From Paenibacillus paeoniae (GTDB lineage: Bacteria; Bacillota; Bacilli; Paenibacillales; Paenibacillaceae): DNA of 64,000 nt. Shown piece by piece: positions 8,853-17,396 of the stretch. The position numbers and the translations under genes are program-made. The notes below the pieces were generated by a model that was not told the origin of the DNA, searched no databases, and saw only the letters and a list, made by a program, of their open reading frames with translations. The stretch's first letter is position 1. Each line of letters starts with the position of its first letter. Location: positions 124,001-188,000 of the forward strand of contig NZ_QUBQ01000004.1 in the NCBI RefSeq assembly GCF_003388735.1, given 5' to 3'.

Positions 8853-10763
8853 TCAAAACGGATTTAATACATGGAAAAATACATTCGGCGATGCCATTCG
8901 GTAATAATAGCTGCACCAGCCGGCTCCCTTATTGTTGAAACGGTTGGTCGTGCTGTATACCAGACGCTCCTGTTCCAGCTCCTCGACACGGTCAATCCGG
9001 CCTTCAACGTAATCGATAAGACGCATGCTTGCCGTATCCAGACGACTAAGTACGCCACCGTAGCGGATATCGATTACTTCCCAGCCGAATACTTTGAACA
9101 TGCTCAGCCATTGCGCGCGATGGGCAGCCCGAAGCTCCGATACTGCCTGCGAGATTTGCGGCAATGTAATCGTCGCAATCCGCTTCAGCGTCTCTTTGTC
9201 GCCTGCATCATACGCACGCTTCAGCTCGATGCCGATCTCGCTCTTCACCTTCAGCACGGCTGCCAGCTTCTGCGGCACCTCGAACAGATAGTCCAGCTCC
9301 GCTTCCGGATTGCGTCGCGCTGCAATATTTTGCTCCACGCCAGCGTAGTGCTCGTTCATCGCAAGTCCTTCGATCTGCTTGTCGAACAGGCCTAGAAGTA
9401 CGTCCTGGTACAGCAGGAACTTCGACGGGTTGCTCTGCTTCTGGTTGTTCGGCTCCGCGCCCGGCGTCTCGTCCAGATACTTCAGTTGCAGATACGTATC
9501 CGCATCGATACCCGTACAGAACTTCACGCGCTCCGCCACAACAGCCTCATCCGGCGATCCTTCCGTATAGGCATGCTCCGCATACAGCTGCAGACCTAGG
9601 AATGCGATGTATGGATTGCTCTCCATGCCGTCGTCGCCCCACATCGTAGCGTATACTTCATTGATGCCTTCCTTCTTGCACACGGTCAGAGCCGTATCCG
9701 TCGCAGGCAGCGACAGGCCGTAGTTAACGCCAAATGTATTAAATACCCATACCGCGCCAGCGAACACCAGATTGTTGCCGAGCGGACGATGTTTTGCGAT
9801 TAGTGTCTCATAGTCCTGGCTGTCGACATGGTTGTAATCCCAGTACACCATATCTACATCTTTCGGAATGCGCTTCGCCATCTCTTCCGGAATTTGAGTC
9901 TCATGGCCGTAGTAGTCTTCGCCGTTCGCCGAAGCCAGCTTCAAGAACATGTCGCTCCACATTAGCGACTTGAGACCAAGACGCCTTGTTACCGCAAGCA
10001 CTTTGTCCAGATGCTGCGTCATAATATCGAAACGGCTCATATGGCCGTTATGATCCAGGAATTTGCCGCGTCCAAGCTCTTCCGCCTCGTCCATGCCGAT
10101 ATGAATTTTTTTGCTGCGGAATGGGGCTGTGACGCTCTTAATCATATTTTCAACCAGAAGGTCTGTTTTCTCCGATCCAACCAGGAGCGCGCCTTTGGTG
10201 TCCTTGTATTCCTTCACTGGCTCCCACTTCAGGAATTCTTCCAGATGTGCGAGCGTCTGGATGCTCGGGAACGCTTCAATACCGAACTGATCTGCGTAAT
10301 CGTCAATCTCCTTCAGCTCAGCAGCGGAATAACGGCCGCGCATGTAGCCGAAGTAAGATTCGCCTTCGATCTCATACGTATCTTCCATATACAGCATGAC
10401 CGTATTGAGTCCCATGAGCGCCATCTTGCGGAGCATGAATTTGAAGGCCCCTACAGTCAAGACACCGTTGCGGGACAGGTCGAACATAGGCCCGATGGTA
10501 TCGAATTGCTGGGTTTCGTTCAGCTCGAATGACTCGCCCGCGCTCCCCTTCTGCAACAGCAAGCCAAGTCCGCGGAAAAATTGATGCTTCGCCGCATAAC
10601 GAATATAGGCTTTATCTCCTTGCAAACCTACCTGTAGTTCCTTCTCAGAAGGCTCGACGGATACGACAATACCGCCTTCCGCTTCCGTCACACCCAGATC
10701 CTTCAGCAACAGCTCGATGCCGGATCGTAGCTCTGCTGTATTGCCCTGAAATTGCAATTTCAT
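8853..10763 (-). CDS. Glycoside hydrolase family 20, beta-N-acetylglucosaminidase-like
   Basis: Predicted exo-acting hexosaminidase removing terminal GlcNAc or GalNAc by substrate-assisted catalysis. The 636-residue chain has an N-terminal mixed domain (about 1-85), then a TIM barrel with the family acid/base pair Asp225-Glu226 in IHIGMDEAEELGRG and the later WDYNHVDSQDYETLI and MWGDDGMESNPY segments, and a helical C-terminal region from about 440. Size and order resemble GcnA-type GH20 enzymes of Firmicutes. No signal peptide, so it probably acts in the cytosol on imported oligosaccharides. Start at 10763 follows AGGAGG by 8 bases. Stands alone with its own terminator. Substrate is not certain. 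Confidence 0.9.
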   Translation of the reverse strand: MKLQFQGNTAELRSGIELLLKDLGVTEAEGGIVVSVEPSEKELQVGLQGDKAYIRYAAKHQFFRGLGLLLQKGSAGESFELNETQQFDTIGPMFDLSRNGVLTVGAFKFMLRKMALMGLNTVMLYMEDTYEIEGESYFGYMRGRYSAAELKEIDDYADQFGIEAFPSIQTLAHLEEFLKWEPVKEYKDTKGALLVGSEKTDLLVENMIKSVTAPFRSKKIHIGMDEAEELGRGKFLDHNGHMSRFDIMTQHLDKVLAVTRRLGLKSLMWSDMFLKLASANGEDYYGHETQIPEEMAKRIPKDVDMVYWDYNHVDSQDYETLIAKHRPLGNNLVFAGAVWVFNTFGVNYGLSLPATDTALTVCKKEGINEVYATMWGDDGMESNPYIAFLGLQLYAEHAYTEGSPDEAVVAERVKFCTGIDADTYLQLKYLDETPGAEPNNQKQSNPSKFLLYQDVLLGLFDKQIEGLAMNEHYAGVEQNIAARRNPEAELDYLFEVPQKLAAVLKVKSEIGIELKRAYDAGDKETLKRIATITLPQISQAVSELRAAHRAQWLSMFKVFGWEVIDIRYGGVLSRLDTASMRLIDYVEGRIDRVEELEQERLVYSTTNRFNNKGAGWCSYYYRMASPNVFFHVLNPF

Positions 10764-10851
10764 CTAAGATACCTCCTAAGAGTGATTGAATCGTTCATAT
10801 ATGTGTATTTTACATCAAATTGAATGATCGAATCCATCATGAAAAAGTGAC

Positions 10852-10884
10852 AAAAAAAGACGGTGACTATAAAACTGTCACCGT
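10852..10884 (-). terminator. Terminator after the first chromate transporter pair
   Basis: ACGGTGAC (10860-10867) pairs with GTCACCGT (10877-10884); minus strand then reads CTTTTTTTG. Five bases past the stop of the downstream CHR gene. Confidence 0.92.
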
Positions 10885-10888
10885 TCCG

Positions 10889-11440
10889 TTACATATTCAA
10901 ATGAGGAATAATAAAGCCGCCGTAAGCGAATGCCGCAACAATGACCAACGCGGGATGAATTTTCCGTATTTGCATAGCCCAGAATGCAACCGCTGCGATG
11001 ATAAGCGACTGGACCCATCCGATCGAATCGATGGCGCTCTCTCCCATCTGCCAGGTTAGAACCAGCATAAGAACGGCGATGACCGGCTGAATCAGGAGCG
11101 TCATCCCTTTAACGACGGGCGATTGGCGGTATTTGCGCAGCACATTGAGCAAAATAATAAGCGCCACAGCAGAAGGCACAACCGTAGCCGCCAATGCGAC
11201 GATCAATCCGATCCAGCCACCTGCGTCATAGCCGACAAAGGCGGCCATTTTCGTCGCAATTGGCCCTGGCAGCGCGTTGCCAAGCGCCAAAATGTTCGAG
11301 AATTCCGCTGGAGACGTCCAAGCGTAATTCGTCACGACCTCTTGATACAGGAGCGGAATCGACGCCGGTCCTCCACCATACCCAAGCACATTGGCCATAA
11401 AGAAGCCAAGCAGCAGACGCCACCACTCAATCCATTCCAT
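10889..11440 (-). CDS. Chromate transporter, short chain, second half of pair
   Basis: One-domain CHR protein (183 residues, about six membrane segments) that functions with its partner as a split chromate or related oxyanion exporter. The CHR signatures are ANVLGYGGGPASIPLLYQEVV and NALPGPIATKMAAFVGY. The ATG at 11440 has GGGAGG 8 bases ahead and overlaps the end of the partner gene by 14 bases, so translation is coupled; the longer upstream start seen in the same frame has no advantage. Bacillus subtilis has the same order, an Lrp-type regulator (YwrC/ChrS) followed by two short CHR proteins, and both halves are needed there for resistance. Substrate here is inferred. Confidence 0.92.
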   Translation of the reverse strand: MEWIEWWRLLLGFFMANVLGYGGGPASIPLLYQEVVTNYAWTSPAEFSNILALGNALPGPIATKMAAFVGYDAGGWIGLIVALAATVVPSAVALIILLNVLRKYRQSPVVKGMTLLIQPVIAVLMLVLTWQMGESAIDSIGWVQSLIIAAVAFWAMQIRKIHPALVIVAAFAYGGFIIPHLNM

Positions 11441-12080
11441 GTGTGCCGCCTCCCTTCTCATTCAGACGGGCTTCCTGCTCCCTCTTCTCCCGCCTCGCTT
11501 CTCGTCTGCGCGTCCATGTGGCGGACATTCTCATATGGAATGCGCCATAGATCAAGAAGATAAGAATGACGATAGCCGGGTGCAACTGGATGAGCTGCAG
11601 CAAAATGAAGGACAGGACAAAAAATGCTCCGCCTGCCCATTTCCCTAACCCTTTGACCGCACGCTCTCCGAATTCATAAGCCATCATTGCCAGCATGACG
11701 GCAATGACGGGAATGACGGCGCCAATCATACCCAGAATAAAAGCCGAGCCGCTAAGCCATTGTACCGCGGACAACAGCGCTATCATCGCAATCGTGGAGG
11801 GGATAATATGCGCAAGTACGGAGATGATGGCGCCGGCCGTTCCTTTCAGCCGGTAGCCCAGATAAGCAGCCATTTTCGTCGCGATAGGCCCTGGCAGCGC
11901 ATTGGCCAGGGCTAATATTTCTCCAAACTCGTCGTCATCCATCCATTTGTATTGCTTGACCGCTTCATATCGGATGAGCGGAATGACAGACGGGCCTCCA
12001 CCATAACCCAATACGCCTGTCTTAATCATTGCCCAGCTTAATTGAATATAGGGATTACCTTCGGTTGTCTTGTCTTCCAT
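11427..12080 (-). CDS. Chromate transporter, short chain, first half of pair
   Basis: 217-residue CHR-family membrane protein, N-terminal partner of the split transporter. It carries KTGVLGYGGGPSVIPLIRYEAVK and NALPGPIATKMAAYLGYRL in the first half and several hydrophobic helices after it; the last 30 residues are highly charged (TRRREARREKREQEARL) and should face the cytoplasm. It begins 5 bases after the stop of the Lrp-type regulator and overlaps the second CHR gene, so the three form one operon. Confidence 0.93.
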   Translation of the reverse strand: MEDKTTEGNPYIQLSWAMIKTGVLGYGGGPSVIPLIRYEAVKQYKWMDDDEFGEILALANALPGPIATKMAAYLGYRLKGTAGAIISVLAHIIPSTIAMIALLSAVQWLSGSAFILGMIGAVIPVIAVMLAMMAYEFGERAVKGLGKWAGGAFFVLSFILLQLIQLHPAIVILIFLIYGAFHMRMSATWTRRREARREKREQEARLNEKGGGTHGMD

Positions 12081-12085
12081 AGCAG

Positions 12086-12568
12086 CTACAACCTCATTCC
12101 CATGCGGCTCTTGTAGCGGTTAATAAGCAATTGGCAGTCGACACCCGTAATGCCGGGCAGGACATACAGCTTCTCTCGCATGAAATATTCCATCTCCGCG
12201 TTATTGCGGAACAAACCATGCATATGCAGCTTGCTGGGCCCTGTCATATGGTACAAGCTTGTCACATAAGGCTCATCCGCCAGTTGATCGGCTACATCAT
12301 GAAGATGCTTCGGCTCCACCTCGACATTGAAAAAAGCCGATACGCCGATCCCTATTTTCTCGGGGTTGATAACGGCCGTGAACCGCTCAATCACACCAGC
12401 CTCCATCAAGGCGCTCACTCTCGCTTGAACGGCAACCCGGGACAGCCCGATTTCCTTGGCAAGATCCGTGTAGGAGATTCGGCCGTTTCGATTCAGCTCT
12501 TTAATAATTTTTCGATCAATCTCATCAATCTCTACAACCTCATTATCATGCTCTCTATTCTCGGTCAT
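12086..12568 (-). CDS. Lrp/AsnC-family regulator of the chromate transporter operon (ChrS/YwrC-like)
   Basis: Small DNA-binding protein with an N-terminal AsnC helix-turn-helix ([20 protein letters not shown], then [21 protein letters not shown]) and a C-terminal RAM ligand domain ([17 protein letters not shown]...). About 160 residues from the ATG at 12568, which has GAGAGG close by; an upstream ATG at 12592 would add eight residues. First gene of the operon with two CHR transporters, as in Bacillus subtilis ywrCBA where the regulator represses the operon. A 17-bp-spacer promoter upstream holds in its spacer a word also found before the second CHR pair at 38.9 kb, suggesting one regulator for both. 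Confidence 0.92.
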   Translation of the reverse strand: MTENREHDNEVVEIDEIDRKIIKELNRNGRISYTDLAKEIGLSRVAVQARVSALMEAGVIERFTAVINPEKIGIGVSAFFNVEVEPKHLHDVADQLADEPYVTSLYHMTGPSKLHMHGLFRNNAEMEYFMREKLYVLPGITGVDCQLLINRYKSRMGMRL

Positions 12569-12661
12569 GCTGCCTCTCTCCCATCTGTCCAACCCTATCT
12601 ATACAATCATCACTTTAGACATAACGTCATCACAATTCCCAATATACTTACAATATGTATT

Positions 12662-12690
12662 ACTATAATGATTAACGCATTCGTTTTCAA
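12662..12690 (-). promoter_or_regulatory. Promoter of the Lrp-CHR operon with operator word in the spacer
   Basis: Minus-strand -35 TTGAAA (12685-12690), 17-bp spacer, -10 TATAGT (12662-12667). The spacer starts with the 13-mer (plus strand ATGATTAACGCAT, 12668-12680) that recurs exactly at 38879-38891 upstream of the second CHR pair. A protein bound here would block the promoter. Confidence 0.75.
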
Positions 12691-12794
12691 TCTTTTTTTC
12701 GGGATTAACTTACCTTAAATTTTATCCAGCAGTACATGCAGCTACAGGAATACATACGACTGACGCTACACGGATTCACTTATAGATATGACAA

Positions 12795-12827
12795 AGAGGG
12801 ACCACTCCGCCATCGGATGATCCCTCT
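12795..12827 (-). terminator. Probable terminator after the ECF partner gene
   Basis: AGAGGGA (12795-12801) pairs with TCCCTCT (12821-12827); minus strand continues TTGTC, so the T tract is short. It lies 33 bases past the 12860 stop. Confidence 0.65.
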
Positions 12828-12859
12828 TCTCCTTCTCTTGATACCTATTCAAACCACAG

Positions 12860-14221
12860 TTATTGCATAGGCATCCATGCCACTTTCCATATGCCATCCC
12901 TGTTTTTAACCAACTGGAAGCCTCTCGTATCTTTCTCTTCTTCCCGATGAGTCATATGGATTACCGCCTGGTCGCCATTGATCTCTTCATAAAGCTGATC
13001 GTGTTCTCTCCATGCCGCCCATTGCTGCTTGGAACGATTCCGGCCTTCCTCATCCTTGGATAAGTCGCCAAGATAGCTCTCATAGCTTGGCAACTCATAC
13101 CCATCATCCTTCATAAATAGGCCATAGACCGTCTCGAAATCTTCCGCTTCAGAAGCTTTTACATAGTATTTGAAGACCTCTAGCGGTACAAGAGCGCGCA
13201 GCTGTTCCTCGTCCCTGTTCTTCGCATATTCGCGATAGCGGTCTTCCTCATCCTGCGATATAAAGGACCACGTCTCCCACGGTGCAGGCAGGAACGGATT
13301 CGGCATAAAATCCTCGGCACGGATGTATCCGGTAAACCCGCCCGGCGCGCCAATCCCATACCTCCCGTCCTCAAGTTGCTCGCGGATAAAGATATGACTA
13401 TATCCTTCAAGTGGGTTCACCTCCCCGTGTTCGCTTCGAACAATGCCTCCTGGCCTTAAGCGGCCTTCCTTCGCCTTGGATGAATTCCACGGCTCAAGCG
13501 CTGTTTTTCGAACCCATCTATCGCCCACATAAGACTGATCATAGGTTATGATCTCGATACTGACCCATTCCTCGTATTCCTTTGTCACTCGAGCGGCCTT
13601 CCCTGCCTCAAGCTCATAGCCGGACAATTCCGCCTCGTCCGGATACATGCCAAATGTCACAGGCGTCTTGATAAGCATCGTATAAGGATCTACAGAGATA
13701 ACGGAACGCTCATCCCGATCAGCCGTCAAATACCATTTATACACCCAGCCCTCACGTCCGTTCGCTGCGATTTTCACAAATTCTCCGCTCTGCTCAATCA
13801 CGTCGTACTGAATACCGGGGATAGCAACGAAAGCAGGGCCAGTCATAGGCATATACTCCGGTGATGTGAAAGCGCCCGCCTCGCCTTTTACATAGCCGAT
13901 GTTCGACTGCGGAACGGAGCTTTCCGTCGGCGCCTCCGAAGGCATAAACGACTCTATCGTAGGCATAGGACTCGGCCCCGGGCCTGCGAGCTCCGGCCCC
14001 AACCAACGGAGGGGGTTCGACTGCGAGAGGATCATGACCATTAGAGCGACTACCATTGCCCCTCCAATTACCATATACCACCGTATGAAGCGGTCTTTTC
14101 CTCCAGCAGCATCCCCTTCGGCCTGTCTCACGATTTCGCCCATCTTCTCCTCTGTAAATGTCCTCTCTCGCATCGGCCCTCTCTTCATTCGTTCGTACCA
14201 CTCTGGTCTAGTATCATTCAT
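12860..14221 (-). CDS. Membrane protein with SH3-like extracytoplasmic domain, putative anti-sigma partner
   Basis: 453 residues: a charged cytoplasmic N-terminus of about 45 (MNDTRPEWYERMKRGPMRER...), one membrane helix at about 46-66 (WYMVIGGAMVVALMVMIL), a Pro/Ser linker, and a large outer part with SH3-like segments (AFTSPEYMPMTGPAF, GREGWVYKWYLTADRD, GGFTGYIRAEDF) and a C-terminal region of mixed alpha/beta character. The gene overlaps the end of the ECF sigma gene by 8 bases, the classic position of an anti-sigma factor. It has no HxxxCxxC zinc anti-sigma motif, so if it restrains the sigma factor it does so by a different N-terminal domain. A cell-envelope sensor is a reasonable guess. 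Confidence 0.75.
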   Translation of the reverse strand: MNDTRPEWYERMKRGPMRERTFTEEKMGEIVRQAEGDAAGGKDRFIRWYMVIGGAMVVALMVMILSQSNPLRWLGPELAGPGPSPMPTIESFMPSEAPTESSVPQSNIGYVKGEAGAFTSPEYMPMTGPAFVAIPGIQYDVIEQSGEFVKIAANGREGWVYKWYLTADRDERSVISVDPYTMLIKTPVTFGMYPDEAELSGYELEAGKAARVTKEYEEWVSIEIITYDQSYVGDRWVRKTALEPWNSSKAKEGRLRPGGIVRSEHGEVNPLEGYSHIFIREQLEDGRYGIGAPGGFTGYIRAEDFMPNPFLPAPWETWSFISQDEEDRYREYAKNRDEEQLRALVPLEVFKYYVKASEAEDFETVYGLFMKDDGYELPSYESYLGDLSKDEEGRNRSKQQWAAWREHDQLYEEINGDQAVIHMTHREEEKDTRGFQLVKNRDGIWKVAWMPMQ

Positions 14222-14759
14222 AGACTACCCCTCCCTTCCAGATCTCAGCTGCTTTGCGCCGTGCGCGAGACAAGCGAGACTTTACCGTGCCTATGGATAG
14301 TCCCGTAATATCGGCGATCTCCTTCAAGCTCAGCTCATATCTTGCATCGAGGATAAGTACCTCGCGATACTTGGCCGGCAAAGCCATCACCGATTCCCAT
14401 ATCTCGTCTATATATTGGTTAGCAAGTGCTTCCGATTCTGCAGAAGGAGCTTCGCCTGAATGCTTCACGCGCCCCATCAATGTAACTTTGCGAAGAAACG
14501 CGGATCTCCTGTAGTTGAATACGCAATTACGCGTAATTGCGAACAACCATGTCCGTACGGATGACTCGCCGCGGAACGTATTGGGACTGCGGTAGATCCT
14601 CAAGAATACATCCTGCGTAATATCGTCGGCCCAATCCTGGTGCTTGGTCAGAAAATAAGCATAATTCCACACTTCCTGTCCGTGAACCTGCATCAGTTCG
14701 CTTAGATGGTCGGTCGAATACCGATCAACGAACTTCCAATACTGCTGCTCCAATCCCAT
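14214..14759 (-). CDS. ECF-type RNA polymerase sigma factor
   Basis: About 181 residues with sigma region 2 (WNYAYFLTKHQDWADDITQDVFLRIYRS, RTWLFAITRNCVFNYRR) and region 4 (LPAKYREVLILDARYELSLKEIADITGLSIGTVKSRLSRAR), and no regions 1 or 3, so group IV. The start is uncertain: ATG 14759 and TTG 14753 both lie near AGAGGTGA, the TTG being better spaced; a TTG at 14795 would add 12 residues without a ribosome site. Cotranscribed with the SH3-type membrane protein that probably controls it. Target promoters cannot be read from this window. Confidence 0.93.
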   Translation of the reverse strand: MGLEQQYWKFVDRYSTDHLSELMQVHGQEVWNYAYFLTKHQDWADDITQDVFLRIYRSPNTFRGESSVRTWLFAITRNCVFNYRRSAFLRKVTLMGRVKHSGEAPSAESEALANQYIDEIWESVMALPAKYREVLILDARYELSLKEIADITGLSIGTVKSRLSRARRKAAEIWKGGVVYE

Positions 14760-14809
14760 CACCTCTACCCAATTAGACACACCATACGACGCCAAGGTTC
14801 CCGATCCGC

Positions 14810-14843
14810 AAAAAAAAGCGACAAAGCCAATTGGGCCCGTCGC
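14810..14843 (-). terminator. Terminator after the TetR-ABC operon
   Basis: GCGAC (14818-14822) pairs with GTCGC (14839-14843) with inner GCC/GGC pairing; minus strand then has eight T. It ends the operon 18017-14865. Confidence 0.88.
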
Positions 14844-14864
14844 CTACACTATTCATCCCTATCT

Positions 14865-15656
14865 CTATTTCATATCTCTTCGATTGTAGCCTACAAATAG
14901 AATAATAAGAGATAGCGCTGATATGCCGAGGGATAGAAGCGTGTAACTTGCTTCAATTCCTGTATCCATCACAACCGCAGCATCGACATATTGGAACGGC
15001 GTGAGAAAACGCAAATAATCGATATGCCCGCTTATTTCAATCGCCATCGACAGCAGAAACGTAAGCAGCATCGCAGAGGCGGAAAAAGCTACTGCCCGCT
15101 TCGGCTGTCGGCCTGCCCCCGCAATTGCCATGCCGACCGTCAGGAATACGACCTGTACCAGCAGCATGCCCATCAGGAGAAATACAATCGCCGGAGCGGT
15201 CGTTTCACCCTGCCCGTAAGCGCCTACGACCAAGAGAGAACTGACCAGCATCACAACATTGAATATGACGACATTCGTCAGCGCTGCCAATAGTTTATAC
15301 ACAAGCAGCCTTCTTCGGGACAGCGGCTTCGCGAGCAGAAATTCTGCCGTTTTATCCCGCTCCTCCTTGGATAGAATAGCCGCACCCAACATAGAAGCAT
15401 GAATCGCCGCCATAAGCAGCAGATATAGAAACAGTACACCATAATAGCCTAGCGGCGTTCCTATATCGAGCTCGCCTATGCCCATTAACGCCTTAAGCGC
15501 CTTGGGCATATCTGCTAGTAAAGCGTTCATCGCGTTGCCCGATTCCTCCATGCTCGTATACTCCCCCATACCTATGGTTAGCATGACGATGATACCCGCA
15601 ATCCAGATGAGCAGCGACTTCCGATGCGCCCTCATCTCTCTCCCATACAGATTCAT
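14865..15656 (-). CDS. ABC exporter permease, ABC-2 type (copy B)
   Basis: 263-residue integral membrane protein with six predicted helices; N-terminal MNLYGREMRAHRKSLLIWIAGI and the cytoplasmic loop ILSKEERDKTAEFLLAKPLSRRRLLVYKLL are typical of ABC-2 permease subunits of this Firmicute exporter type. It is a clear paralogue of the next permease (15672-16469), sharing LSKEER/TRDKTAxFLLAKP and the overall layout, so the two should form a heterodimeric channel. Last gene of the TetR-ATPase-permease-permease operon. Substrate unknown; drug or antimicrobial export is the usual expectation for TetR-controlled systems. Confidence 0.9.
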   Translation of the reverse strand: MNLYGREMRAHRKSLLIWIAGIIVMLTIGMGEYTSMEESGNAMNALLADMPKALKALMGIGELDIGTPLGYYGVLFLYLLLMAAIHASMLGAAILSKEERDKTAEFLLAKPLSRRRLLVYKLLAALTNVVIFNVVMLVSSLLVVGAYGQGETTAPAIVFLLMGMLLVQVVFLTVGMAIAGAGRQPKRAVAFSASAMLLTFLLSMAIEISGHIDYLRFLTPFQYVDAAVVMDTGIEASYTLLSLGISALSLIILFVGYNRRDMK

Positions 15657-15671
15657 TGCACATCCCCCCCG

Positions 15672-16469
15672 TTATACCGCATGGACATCTCTCTTCTGAT
15701 AACGTCTATACCCAAACAAGGTGCAAGCCACGATAATGACAATCGAAGCCGTCACAAAACCGGTCTCATAACCGCCATGCTGGATCATATAAGCCCGGTC
15801 ATAATAATGGAACGGCGTTGCATAACGCAGCAGCCCGTCACCCGTGGAGGAACCGATAAACGTCAAGACGAAGAAAGCAAATACCGTACCAAGCGTAACC
15901 GGCAATACCGTCTTCATTCGGGGCAGGAGTAACGCCGCTGCGATTCCCATCGCCAGAAAAATCAGCTGCAACAGGAGCAAAGAAAAGGATATGAGTGCAA
16001 ACGCCCCGTAATCGTAAGGCTCCTGCGCAACCATGGCGGCAATAAGACTGGCAGCCGCAAAGTAGATCGCGTTCGTAGCAAGAAGAAGCGTCAGCGCAGC
16101 CAATAGCTTCGAAGTCATAATCGCTACCCGTGTTACCGGCTTGGCAAGAAGAAAGTCTGCTGTCTTCTCCCGGGTCTCTTTTGACAAAATCGAGCCCCCC
16201 AGATGCATCGCCTGTATAGCACCGCATAATAACACGTACAGAAAAATATACGAATAGTAACCTAGCAAAGAGGCAATAGAGTCGATCCCAATTCCCATTG
16301 CCTGCACGACTGAATCCGGCATGGATGCGAACAATTCCATAAAAGCTTCCGCATCGCTCGCGAAAGTGGGATACATCGACATCATAAGCAGCACAAACCC
16401 TACTATAGAAGCTATCCAGATTATCGTCACATTACGATATGCCCTGAGCTCATAAAGATACATATTCAT
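15672..16469 (-). CDS. ABC exporter permease, ABC-2 type (copy A)
   Basis: 265 residues, about six membrane helices, starting MNMYLYELRAYRNVTIIWIASIVGF; internal loop GSILSKETREKTADFLLAKPVTRVAIMTSKLL matches the partner encoded 15 bases downstream. The gene begins 3 bases after the ATPase stop, so expression is tightly linked. Paralogy with copy B suggests an old tandem duplication producing a two-permease exporter. Confidence 0.9.
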   Translation of the reverse strand: MNMYLYELRAYRNVTIIWIASIVGFVLLMMSMYPTFASDAEAFMELFASMPDSVVQAMGIGIDSIASLLGYYSYIFLYVLLCGAIQAMHLGGSILSKETREKTADFLLAKPVTRVAIMTSKLLAALTLLLATNAIYFAAASLIAAMVAQEPYDYGAFALISFSLLLLQLIFLAMGIAAALLLPRMKTVLPVTLGTVFAFFVLTFIGSSTGDGLLRYATPFHYYDRAYMIQHGGYETGFVTASIVIIVACTLFGYRRYQKRDVHAV

Positions 16470-16472
16470 CCT

Positions 16473-17357
16473 TCATGCCTCCTTCGCATAGTAATGCATG
16501 AAGATTTCCTCCAGATCCGGTTCCTCCACCCAGAGGTTAAGCAGATCCAGCTCCGCTATTATACGCATAACGACGTTAATGTCGCCTTTGAACAGAAAGC
16601 TCGCCTCACCGTTCTTCATCGCCCATTCCGTCACGCCTTCAATCGCAAACACGGCCTCAGGAAGATCATCCTTTACTTGCAGCTTAAACTTCTTATAGGT
16701 GCTGCCCTTCAGATCGCTCATCTTCTCCAGCGCAATAAGCCGTCCTTCCTTAATAATCGCGACACGGTCACAAAGCCGCTGCACTTCGCTCAGAATATGG
16801 GACGAGAACAGAATCGTCGCTCCCTTCCGGTTCTCCTCCTCCAATAAGCCGAAAAACCTTTGCTGCATAAGAGGATCCAGTCCGCTCGTCGGTTCGTCCA
16901 AAATAATGAGCTTCGGCTCATGCAGCAGACCCTGCACAATGCCTACCTTCTTTTTGTTGCCAAGAGAAAGGTCATCGATTTTTTTGTTCAAATCCAGCTC
17001 CAGCAGCTCCGCTAGCTCCACCATTCGCTTGCGGCAATCCTTCTTGTAAAAGCTCGCCGAGTATTGAAGCAGGTCCTTCACTCGCATATTGTCATAATAA
17101 AACACCTCTGAGGGCAAATATCCGATGCTGCGCTTAATGTCCGGTCCGTGCTGTACGCAATCTTTGCCGAATATTTTCGCGCTTCCGCTCGTTGGATAGA
17201 TGAGACCCAGCATCGTTCGAATGGTCGTTGACTTGCCTGCTCCATTCGGACCGATAAATCCGAAAATTTCCCCTTCCTCTACTTGAAAGGTCAGATCGTG
17301 AATTCCGCGCGCTCCTCCATACGTCTTCGTCAGGCGATTCAACTCGATGATCGGCAT
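16473..17357 (-). CDS. ABC exporter ATPase
   Basis: 294-residue nucleotide-binding subunit: Walker [10 protein letters not shown], signature LSLGNKKKVGIVQGLL, Walker B LIILDEPTSGLDP and the H-loop SSHILSE, followed by a short C-terminal extension typical of drug exporters. The ATG at 17357 follows GGGAGG by about 7 bases and is preferred to longer in-frame starts. The gene lies between its TetR regulator and two permeases, so it energises that exporter at the membrane's inner face. Confidence 0.95.
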   Translation of the reverse strand: MPIIELNRLTKTYGGARGIHDLTFQVEEGEIFGFIGPNGAGKSTTIRTMLGLIYPTSGSAKIFGKDCVQHGPDIKRSIGYLPSEVFYYDNMRVKDLLQYSASFYKKDCRKRMVELAELLELDLNKKIDDLSLGNKKKVGIVQGLLHEPKLIILDEPTSGLDPLMQQRFFGLLEEENRKGATILFSSHILSEVQRLCDRVAIIKEGRLIALEKMSDLKGSTYKKFKLQVKDDLPEAVFAIEGVTEWAMKNGEASFLFKGDINVVMRIIAELDLLNLWVEEPDLEEIFMHYYAKEA

Positions 17358-17396
17358 CCCGATTCCTCCCGTTTTCATCCTCCATGCGCCCATACG

